This document shows positions 40,300-52,300 of a DNA stretch of 64,000 bases, in pieces. The first letter of the stretch is position 1. Each line of letters begins with the position of its first letter. A program made the translations under genes and the position numbers. The notes beneath the pieces are model-generated. The model did not search any database. It saw nothing but the letters and a program-made list of their open reading frames with translations, and was not told the DNA's origin. The stretch is from Tetracentron sinense (lineage: Eukaryota > Streptophyta > Magnoliopsida > Trochodendrales > Trochodendraceae): positions 310,001-374,000 of the forward strand of contig CM026562.1 in assembly GCA_015143295.1 (NCBI GenBank), in the 5' to 3' direction.

Positions 40300-43200
40300 T
40301 TGTCTTTTTAAAATGGCACAGCATACTTGAAGCACCACGTGCCTAACCATAATGTTGACATCATCATGGCACAATATAGGCACGTACCAAGGAGTGTCAT
40401 GTTGTGCCAAGGTGTTGGCAAGGCAAAATTTAGGAAAACTGAAGTGCCTAGGTAACACAGGATGTGGTGGGCCATGTGAACAGTAGGACAATTGGATCCA
40501 CTAACGATGATGGACCTCGGGGTCCATCACTTTGTTCTCTAGATGCACACACTTATTTCATGCACATAAGTAGAAACGAAACTACCATATCAGGATTTTT
40601 GGCATATTTATCAATTTGAGCACCATTAGCATCTCTTTTTTCTTCTTTGAGGTGGAAGTCATGAAGGATGGAGAATGGCTAACCGTTGTTTCATGTGTCT
40701 TCAAGCAGAGGAGACGGTGGCCCACCTCTTTTTACATTGTCTAGTAGTACAGCAGGTGTGGGGATGCTTTCTATCCAGTATGGGGGTTGCATGGGTCTTC
40801 CCCTTTTCGCTCCAGGAATCTTTAGTTGGTTGGCCTTTATTTAGGGGGGAGGATGCTTGGAAACGGATTTGGTCGATGCTCCCGGGGGCTATCTCTTGGT
40901 GGGTTTGGAAAGAGAGAAACCTCAAGGTTTTTGAGAATGTCTCTGTTGCAGTTCCCCGCCTTTGTGAGCGCATTCGGATGGGTCTTTTAGAGTGGGCAGG
41001 GGTCCATTGTAATGGGGAGGATATTCAGGGTATCCTAGGGAGTTAAGTTTGTTGTTTTGCTTCTCCTCGGCATTGAGTTTATTCGCCTGTAAACTCATGC
41101 CGTGCTCTTTTCATGTATGCCTCTTTCTTTTTTTTAATGAAGTGCTTACCAATCAAAAAAAAAAAAGTACATATGAATATAGAATAGATAACAACAAAGG
41201 GATGTTTCATATTCAATACAGAAGACTGGAACATATTTTCAACTTCCAATGTACTATTCTGGAATAAAATTCTATTGATGTTATAAAGAACCATAATGGA
41301 GATTTAAACAACCAAACAGTTAAGGAGCCCGAGCTTATCCATATGTGGAGAGAAGTGAACCAACCAGCAGATTTTTTGTCTAGTTTCTTAATCTTGATGT
41401 AGATATATTGATATACCTTAGTTTTTTTCCTAGTGAGTTATTCAAATGCTGGATAAGGATGTTGAGGATGCAATTATAGTAGTGTTCTTTTTTGGCAAGG
41501 TCGGGTAGGGGGGTCCACCAAATCTCAAGCTAAAGCACCACAGAAAGGGCAAAAACAAAAAAAAAAAAAAGGAAACAGGCAATTTAAAGTTCTTGCTCTA
41601 ATTGAAAAAACATACATTTATACTGACTAGAAATTAGTATGAACCAAATATACACAATACATGTATTTTGCATGGATTCTTAAAAAGCCTGAAGTATAAA
41701 TTTTGACTTGTCATGGATTCAGAACTCAGCCGGATTTGGATGAGAAACTTCTGGATTGCCTTTTGTTTTTTTTGTTCCTTATTTTGGGGGAATGGTTAAA
41801 ATATTTCTCTTTCCTTCTGAATTTCCTTGTTTTTTTCCTTTCTTGTTCAACATAAATAAAGATTTACCACATAAAAATTTGACCTTTTCTTTAACAGAAA
41901 AATCTGTTGCAAATATAACATTATATTCATGTATGCACTTGTCAATAGATTTATAATATACCTTGTAAGAATCCATTAATATCCTCACTATTGTATAAAA
42001 TGATTAGTAATCATTTTTCCCTTCGCTTGAAATATATTTCATACCCATGAACCCTATTTTTAAGGATTTTCCGACTCACAATCCATCCCATAGTTTATTA
42101 AATCCAGATTATACCAGCCGATCAAACATCAAAAACGAGAACCAGACCCTTTGGTCAAGTCGGTTCACTTAGCACCTAAAAATCATCCTAAAATCAGACA
42201 ATTTGACTTAGCACCTAAAAATCATCCTAAAATCAGACAAATTGACCCTGACTCTGTCGATGCAAACATAGTTACTAAATCCAAAAATAATACCCATATA
42301 ATATGTTTAGAGGGGTCGCCTTTTAAAATGACGTACTTTTTTCGTATTACATATTATATGTGTATCATCATATAATACGTGTTTAATATGCGAATTACGT
42401 AATAAACGTGTTTAATACGCATATTTATTCCATATTTTTGCCGTGTTAAATGCATATTTCATATGAAATGACTGTTAGCGGTATGTATCATCACTCATTT
42501 TGATTTATAATTATTAATTATTTTTTAATTTTTTCATACTTTTGCCGTATAACACCCGTACTTCCCGAACAGATCATTGCCGTATTATACCTGTAGTGGC
42601 CCTAATTAGTTATTTGCACTCAAGGGGTAAATTGGTAATTTTACACTCTACGGGTAGTCTAGTAATTAGTGTTGGATGTTTGGTATTGGTGGCTAACCTT
42701 AGTGGGTAGGGCTAAACCAATGATTTAATTTAATGAATTAAATTGGTTTAATCTTTGTCAAAACCAAACAGACCTTAGTGAGGATATCTTTGTAATTTAC
42801 TAATTTAAGGGTTAGTATAAATAGATCATGTTTAACCTAGTAGCCATCTTTTACTAAACCTGGATTAGGAGAAGTGAAATACGATCGTTTTGGGAAGAAA
42901 TGAGGAAAGCGGTTGTAGAGTTTGGAATTCTGTCAGATCCAGTGGAGAACTGGAATTGAGCATCAAATCTTTCCTAAGCAATCAACCTCTTGCCTTCTTC
43001 TCGAAATCGGATCTAGAGGCAAGTGGATACTTCTATAGTTTAGATGTAGGGCGTGTTGTGATCACACAATAGTTTTAATATATTTCTCTTCTTGTGTTAA
43101 TGATTGTGTATGAAAATATGATAGAGCGGATAAATATTTTACACAGATATTATTCTGATTTATTAAATATGTTATGGGTGATCTTAATAAATGATAAAAT

Positions 43201-46200
43201 AACATATTAGATTTTAGGGAAGAAAATATGAGAGATCTAGGAGATTATAATCATAGTTACCAAGTACGGGTACAAGTATAATACGGCAATGATCCATTCG
43301 GGAAGTACGAGTGTTATACGGTTAAAACACAGCAAAAGTATGGGAAAATTAAAAATTATAAATAAATAAAAATTATGATATTAACTAATAACAATCATTT
43401 AATGCGGAATATACATTTAACACGGTAAAAGAACGGCAAAATTACGAGTATTGTACACGTTTAATACGTAATTCGCGTATTGAACAAGTATTATACGGCG
43501 ATACAGGTATAACACGTAACATAACAAAAGTACGGAGTTTTAAATGGCAACCCACCCTAAAAGTATTATACGGGTACTATAAGGGTATAATACGGGTGTT
43601 TGGTAAATATGATTATAATTGGTAAATTTTTGGAATTTAGTTAATTTAAAAGAAATTTACCCAGTTTCGGTATACGGGTCATAACTTTATGACTTTAAGT
43701 CCAATTTTGGTCCGATAGTACATCGTTTCGAAGATCTCGAAAAGGTCTACAACTTTCATGAAGAAAGTTTTCCCAAATCAATAGTTTTGGGGGTCAAAAC
43801 CTTAAGTAGAAAATCAAAAACGGGAAAATTGATATTTTTCACAATAATTTTTCTAAGATACTTTAATTGAATGTATATATGATTTGGGTGTGAGAACATT
43901 GTTTCGTTGGGATTCCTTTATAACTAATTAATTAATTTGTTAGATGGTTGAAAGATACCTCTAACAAACTTAAGTAATTAGTTATTAAATAATCTGTTAG
44001 TAACTTGGCTTTTATCTTATTAGTTAATTTGTTGGGTCGTTGAAAGATACCCTTAACAAACTTAACAAATTGGTTACTAACCAATTGGTTACTAACTTAC
44101 CTCATTTATGCTAGTATAATTCCAACCTCTTAGGGTTGTAAAACCCTGAACCCCATTATCATGAGAAATAGAGAATTTGTAGGGTTATAAATATGTGATA
44201 TTTATAACTAAAGTTTCAGTTATAGGAACACAGCTGAAACCCCTTTTGTAATAAAGTATCTTATGCCTGCCTAGATATTAATAATGAATTATAGCATAGT
44301 AGATTTAATTATGAATTATGATATTGACTGTTATAAATATGTCATTTAATATTTTGCTATATTTTCATGATGATAGTAATTCGTCTTCTAAAATAATGGT
44401 AATTCAATAAACATTGTGCTAACCTTGGTTAAGGGTTATTCAAGGAGTAAGTTGTGTTACTTGTGTAAGACCTCCTTAAATGAATCCTAGGGTGATGTTG
44501 TGTACCACCCAATGATGGTTTCAGGGTGGTGTAAAGTACCTACCCAGAAACAGAGGATTGAGATGAGTTGTGTAAGACACTCATTTCTCAGATGGGTGAA
44601 CTGTGTGAGATCCAAGAGATAGGGTAAGTTGTGTGAGACCCCAAGGATTCTCTTGATCAATAGGGTAAGTTGTGTAAGAACCCTATTGACCGGACTAAAC
44701 CATAGGTAAAGACTTAATTGAATAATATACATAATTTGTTAGTCATCTTATCATATAAATTGTTAATGCATCTAAATTATAGTTATATTCTCTTGCTAAG
44801 CTGTGGGCTCACCCTTGTTGATTCTTCTTTTCAGGTGGTGATTAAAAAGAATAGGAAGCACTCTCGTTTAAGCAAGTGACACCAGCTTTAGAGTTTTCCT
44901 CCCTGTCAAAGTGAGAGAACTGTAGTAAGGTAAACTATATTGAAACTTTAGATGGTTTAGTTTTTTGGAAAACTCATGTTGTTGAGTCTTTTAGTTATAT
45001 TCGATATTTATATCTGTATAATGGAGTATTAAATTATATGAATTTCCATTAATATTGGAATTTTGTTTCCGGATCACGCCTTGACATCAATACAAATATT
45101 AGTATTATTGTGTATAGGTTTCGGGGTGTGACAATACCCGTACCCGTACTTGGTAACTATGGATCCAAACAAGTTTGTCAGTCCCAACCAAGTTGGGGAG
45201 GGGGGCAAGAGGGAGCAAGGGGATGATAATTGCATAGAGAGAAGGTGGGGATGGGTATTGGCAGGGAGGGAAATCAAGGGTGGAGACTTGCTGAGAGATA
45301 GAGGGTTTGAGGGTGCAAATTTGCAAGGTAATGAAAAGGAGAGAGATGAGAGGAGGGTTTAGAGAGAAATTGTATCACTGATGAGGGAGGGATAGAGATG
45401 TTACCTTCGCATCATTAGAGGTCATTGAGTCAAACTAAGTTTCACTAATTGGTCTGACCTAAATCTTTTTTGGGTTGACCACAGGCTTGACTAATAGCTA
45501 TAGTCCCTACCCATGTCAGAATCTGACACTTGTACCCTAAAAATGCACCACAGATACATGTAAATATACATGCATACACACACACACACACACACACATA
45601 TTTGACCTGGTCATATAACCATAAGTGCCATAAATGCGAAAATTAAAATTAAATATAACAGAGGGATGATATGGGATGATATGATTCTTTTGACAGTAGA
45701 GGGCATCAAGAAAATGAGAACATACAGGGCAGTACAACATGTCACATTATAACAACATGATTTTTTTTCCCCAACTTTACTAGAATTAGCAATCTGCAAC
45801 TGAATTTTATTCTGAGCAAAAAATATAACATCTCCCTACACCGCTAGTCATTTGTTCCCTTTTCCCCTATATTATAATGTGAATCTCTGATTACGGATCA
45901 AAAAAAATCTAGAAGCTTCAGCATTTTAAGAACGTAAGGATAGAACAGGTGAAATTATAAATTAAGACGTAACATGGAGAATAAGAACACTAGTTGGGGC
46001 TACAGCCAAGTGCCAAAAGAATCGTACAAAAAGGCACTTATAGGAACCGTCATCAACCTCCCACAGGTTGGAGAAGAGGATACCATTCAGCCGCAATTGG
46101 CCAAACAACCCCAATGACAAGCGAATTTGTACCTAAACAAGATATAGGGTCTGCATCCTGACATCAACACTTCCAAACATCTCTTTTTTTCTCAATTACA

Positions 46201-46282
46201 CATCCAAACATCTTCCACTTCAAAATTATTTTAATATTAAATTTCAGACGAAGATATCCCAACCAATCACATCCAACAAATA

Positions 46283-46320
<38 letters not shown>

Positions 46321-49300
46321 ATTAAAGCATAAGAAATACCTCAAGAAGTTCAGATCCCCAAGGAGGACTAGTTCGAAGAGTATGCCTATCGTATTCGAGG
46401 AAAAAATCTCTAATACGTTCATTTATTGGATATAAGGAGGAGCATAGCCTTAGGCGCAATCTAAAGATATTTTTTCCATCCTCCAAGTAATCCAACCTCT
46501 CCTGCAAAAAAATCCAGAATGTGAAATGCCATTGTCAAACATGAAACCTTAAATTACTAAATTTCATATGTATACACTGGATCGTCAATCAAAAACATTT
46601 ACAAGAAGAAGCGTGCATTCTGGAAAACTATGGACTGGATTCTAATCTATAAAAACACACCGACATGAGACCACAGTTACAGCATATGTCCAATTACATG
46701 TTCAAAAGATTCAGTTAAAGTATTTCATAACAGAGAAGAGTAGAACATAATAAACTGAGAAGAAAAAAAGAATAATTAAGCACTCGAATGAACAAGTGAA
46801 AAATCAACTTGGAAACCCCTTATTTCATAAGGATTGTAGCTCAATAGGTAGGCATGTCCACCAGACCATGGTCAGTTGAGTTCCAACTTACATTGTGAAT
46901 AATTTAAAATAAATACCCAAAAAATAAAAATAAAAAGATAATCACAGAAATAGCACTCGATGAGAAGATAAAAAAAAGATGTCAAATATACCTTGCCACT
47001 ATCTTGGAGATAATGTGGAATCCAAAAAATAAAAAAAGATTATCACAGAAATAGAACTCAATGAGAAGATAAAAAAGATGTCAAATATACCTTGCCACTA
47101 TCTTGGAGATAATGTGGAACCAGCTCTCTTATAATTGGTAACGAAATTTCAGATCGCAACCTGAACCGAACCATAAGGTTACGCCTTTCAGATACAATCA
47201 ATTTGTCATAGTACTTTGAAATAAACAAAATCACTCCATATAACATACTGTAGTCTTAGTTCGTAATAATTTTTCCATGACATTAACTTCCAAGTTCTCT
47301 GCAGTTACATTACATGTTCTTAATATCAAAATTAAAAAGTGAGTTGGTATCAGGTGCGAGCAGCACACACAAAGCATGAAATGATTGACAGTCAAACCTT
47401 TCATATTATATCTCATCATGTACTCATCATTGAAGGAAATGTATAAATCAAAAATAATAATAATAATAATATTCCACTATGTAGTGGAATGTGCGGTCCT
47501 CATTGGTTCATGCCCCTCTTTTTAACAACCATCAAATGTGGTTAAGATTCAATCACTCCTAAGGTTAAGCAATTTAACCTTGGTTTTCAGAAAGAAAAAA
47601 AAAACAAAAATATTAACCTTAACTTTCTTAAGCTTAACCATAGTTAAAGGAGTGTTAAAAGGGACACGTGGACACGGCATTTGACTGCATAGTCAAATGC
47701 GTGGTGGCCTAATCACTGCCGAGCATAATAATAATTGACGGAAATGTAACCCCATGGGAAGGATCCAACAGAGAATGGTGGCAAATGGCAAATAGTGCAT
47801 GCAAATCATGAAATCTTGACAGAGAATCTTTTCTCACATTATATGTCATCATGTAATCATCATTGATGGATATGTAACCCCATGGGAAAGATCTAAATGG
47901 AAAAGAAACTGACCCCGCGTGACTAGAAGCCCACTCTGTCATGAAGTATTAAACTAGGAAATACTTCGTATTAAGATATTTTATATAGATCACATAGTAG
48001 GTACGTCACAGTTATATGATTAATCTCTGTTCTAAAATTAACAGAGCCGACTTGATAATTTATCAATTTAACTCTAATCGACCAGATTTCAAGGTGACTA
48101 AATGATAAATTTGGCCCTAACATAATTGGATCAAATACCGAATCCACTCATCTAGTTTCTCAGTGACTATCCTAATAAATAGCAAAGATCCTGATTTAGA
48201 TGGAATAAATACATACTGAGCATTTGTAGACAGTGGAAGTGCAGCATATCCAATTACCACCTGTAGAAGTAAATAGGCAGAGTTAAAATTCTGTATATTC
48301 AAACATATAAGAAAAAGGTCAAATGTCAAGGTAAATTAATAAACATCTGTTATTTATTAAACAATGAAGAAGATAAAATCTATTGCAATGAAACAGGTTG
48401 TCCCTTGGAAGAACCTAAGAAGCCCCTCAACATAGGCATACTATATTAAACAAAAGAATACGGATTTCCAAACCAATAAACAATAAAGCATACTCGCGCT
48501 ACTTAAAACAGACAAAGAACACTTATAAAACAACGAAGACTTACTGGCTTTGGGGCTTCAAGTTTCGTTTGAAGGTCGATATGAAAGAAAGTGAAGAGAA
48601 GGTGTTGTTGGGGTGTTAAAATTGCAGGGAGGGAAAGTTTAATCTCATCATGGTAGCAGGCCACCCTAGCACCAACAGCAACTTGTGTGTGAGCCCATTT
48701 CTGAAGCAATCCACCTGGATCCCTCGGATAAATTGCCTAGTACAAAGAGAAGCATGTGAAATTAGTACATTCCTATTATGCAATCAAATTGCATATACTA
48801 GTTCATATACAAATCCACCTCTAACGGCTGTTTACGAACATCTGCATCATCCTTTCTCAATTCCACCCGTATGTACAGATTCCTTTTCCGACTCAAACTG
48901 ACAGTCAAGGGATACAGATAGAGGCAATGAAGAAGCTGCGAAAAAGGCTCGCTTCTTGTCATAGTACGGAAGTCGAAAGCCTGGAACTGCAAATGAATCA
49001 ATATATTTAATATTAAGAATATATGTGGCATATATAAATCAATACCCATAAGATTGCTACATATTATCAACTTGTTTATTTATAAATTTTTGAATGGATA
49101 CTAGACAAGAGATTGGAGTAAGAATAATCTTTCTCTGACTTCTAGTTTTATTTGGGCTATGCATTATTACATTAAAACTTAAAACCTCCTTTAAACCACC
49201 ACAATGACTAGATTTTCTTAACCAAAACATCTAGAACCATCCAATTTGAGACTTTTGAGTATTTCTTCAACTCTCTTCTTTTCTGCCCGTTTCCTTTTTT

Positions 49301-52300
49301 CTGTATCCTAATTTCTCTTTAAGCATGTCATTCGCCACCAACTCGTTCAATGGCATAAATTCTAAATAAACTCAGCCAGATATGTGAGAAGCTCCCAAGT
49401 CAACCGGAATTTCAGGGAAAAGAGTATACAACAAACAAGCAAATATACTAACACCATGCCTTACAAACAAGCTATTCTCATACCAATTCTGCACAAAAGA
49501 AGGATACTCACCTGACAAAATCAAAGACAGAAAGTTGAATAAGCGTGTAATACTTACATCATAAGAACTGGAATCTGGATTATTTCCAGGAAAGCCATTC
49601 AAACTGTTTTTGCGAACGTCTTTTCCATCAATGAAATTCCACTTGGAATTGCAATCTCGAGGCCCATCAGAACCGTTACTATGGCATTTTGCAAATGTGG
49701 CATCAGCATACTGGTTCCCAGTGTCAACGGAATCATTTGTTATGCTGCCATTTTCTGAAATAGCGTCCATGTCAACATGGCCAGACTGGAGCCTTTCAAT
49801 TTCCAATCTCACAACACCTTTGACTGGTTTATGAACCTTCCTTTTAGGATCCTAAAAGTAGAAAACAATAAGAAATTTAAGCCATTACATGTCAGCATTG
49901 CCAGAATCCGTTCACAAGATACATAAACATTAATCCATAAGTGTAGATGCATACCCCATCAAGTGGTGTACAAACAATAAAATATCAGAGAGAACTAAGG
50001 ACCGCCTGTGTTTGAATGGATACAAGTGGAATGGCACATTCATTTCTATATTTATTTTTCAAACTAACTTAAACACAAAGAAGCTATAGGTAGACTAGGT
50101 GAAATCATGGTTCAAAAACCCGAAAACTCGACTCGAAAGTTAGCCGGGTCGAGTAACTCAGAAAACTCGAAAGTGTGTGTGTGTACCAATTATGCAATCA
50201 CCAATTTCTTAGCATTTTATCCAAGATTGAATCACAATTAACTCTAAAAACATGGGTTAAAAGAACCCAAAGTAGGCTGGTTTTGCAGTCTCAAACCTTA
50301 AAACTAGGTTTAAAAGAATCCAAAATAGGTTGGCTTTCAGCCCAAAAAAATACGATGCAAAAACAGTGTGACGTTCGAGTTTAGGTTTTTTAAAAATTGA
50401 AAATGATAAAAATACCTTTTTGTGACTCGAATTAGTCTGGCGAGTTAAAAAATCGACTTGACCAAATCACTCGAGTAACTTGCCGAATAATGTCTCCTTC
50501 AAGTTTTAAGGCGACTCGACTCGAAATTCAGTCGAGTCGAGTAACTCGGCTGAGTTACTCGGATGACTCGCCAAGATTTCGAACTATGGAATGAACTCCA
50601 CATTTTAGATTGTAATAAAATTTATACAAAATGCCTACAAAGAAGGAGCTTCAAATGAGATTGAGAGTTGATAGCAAGAATGCAAGTATTTCACGCTTAT
50701 CACCATTCAGTTACGAAAAAGGAATTTGTTTACCAGTCATGGATTAGCTCAAGAAATAAAAAGAGGTAATACATGGCATTAGAATAATAGGTAGATTATA
50801 AAGATAAAGCAGAGAGAAGCCTAACCCCATCTTTCCAAAAACAAAGTGAAAGAAAGAATTGGCAGTGAGAATCCTCTTCATATCTCAGTAGCATGGGATA
50901 TGACTCAAGGAAATTTCAAAAATGGATTAGATCTGACTTCTGAGACACATACAATAAATAAAGTACTAATTTTAGAATTTCCATATATATATATATAGAG
51001 AGAGAGAGAGACAGAGAGAGGGGCAAAAAAAAGGACAGTGCAGAAATAAGGTTCAGAAAGAGTATGAGCCAAAAAACAACCGGACTAAAACAACTTATAT
51101 CATAGATTGAAAAGGAGATAAAACTACTATGACTGGCTCAGTCATAGTGAACCAGTCCTCAAAATCCTTTTTGATGGTACACCAATAAAGTTGACGTGCA
51201 ATCGAATAGGCATGCTCCTAAGAGAAAACTAAACCATCAAACACTTTAAAGAGGGGTTTATATCATAGTTCAAAAACCCGAAAACTCGACTCGACCCCGA
51301 AAGTTAGCCGGGTCGAGTAAGTCGGAAAACTAGAAAAAAAATCGACTCGGTCCAACTCGGAATATATATGTAATAACTTAAAAATTTTGGGTTAAAAGAA
51401 CTCAAAGTACGTTGGTTTTACAGCTTCAAACAACAAAATTAGGTTTAACAAAACCCATAGTAAGTTGTTTTTGTAGACCCTAAAAAATATGATGCAAAAA
51501 TAGTATGACATTTTAGTTTAGGTTTTAAAAAATGATAAAAATACCCTTCTATGACTCGACCTAGTATGGAGAGTCGAAAAACTCGGCTAGACTCGATCGA
51601 GTCACCTGAGTAACTCGGTAAATAGTGTCTCCTTCGAGTTTTGAGGCGACTCGACTCGAAATTCAGCCGAGTCGAGTAACTCGGCCAAGTTACTCGGGTG
51701 ACTCGCTGAGTTTTCGAACTATGGTTTATATGAGCTTTGGGGGCCCAGAGAGATTTTGGGGCATTTAAATGCCTTCTTTTAAGGAAATAATCCCCTCCTC
51801 GCTGGGGAGGAGGGCGTCTCGCCCCCTCTTTTCTCAGCACATGTCCCTCTTTTTAAACAATGTTTCAAACCCAGGTCTGAGTGGAATTCCACAATCAAAC
51901 TTTACAAACATTAGCCTAGAATTTATGACCCACTAGAAGCAATATGCCAGAAAGTAATAGCCACAAACTAGTAAAGATGAGTTGGATCACTGCCACACCT
52001 GAAGTGAGTCCTCAGTATAGCTTTCTTTAACTTTATTTAAGTTTGATATTTCAGCTATGACAGAGCTTCCACTAGAATAAGCCAGCTTCCCGTCTAATGC
52101 GATTTTCGCAATAGGTTCAGCAACACTCTCTTGGGAACTTGACCCAGATATACTAGGAGCAAGAGGACTGCTGGGGGAGGCAGCTCCTCCGGAAGCTGAA
52201 GCAGAAGCAGTGTTGTTATCAAACAGTGGAACAATAGCCCAAGCAAAGGACTCCCTGTAAGGCATGATTTGAGACCACACTTGTAGTTTCTGTTTTTCTC

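Larger units (their letters stand above)
42267..45161. mobile_element. hAT-like MITE (ATACGG family) split by a solo LTR
   Basis: Left part 42267-42591 starts catagttact; right part 45134-45161 ends ggtaactatg. Flanking 8-mers gatgcaaa (42259-42266) and gatccaaa (45162-45169) agree at 7 of 8. Subterminal ATACGG/GTATTAT motifs are dense. The MITE itself is about 350 bp without the LTR. The copy at 43252-43611 is the same family in inverse orientation. Confidence 0.8.

Noticed and set aside
40675..41046. 123-codon frame as an independent zinc-finger/RNase-like gene
   Set aside because: It is the C-terminal end of L1 ORF2, followed by an L1 3' UTR and poly-A.
50098..50596. ggtgaaat / gaatgaac as a target duplication of the 50106-50588 MITE
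   Set aside because: The two 8-mers do not match well enough.
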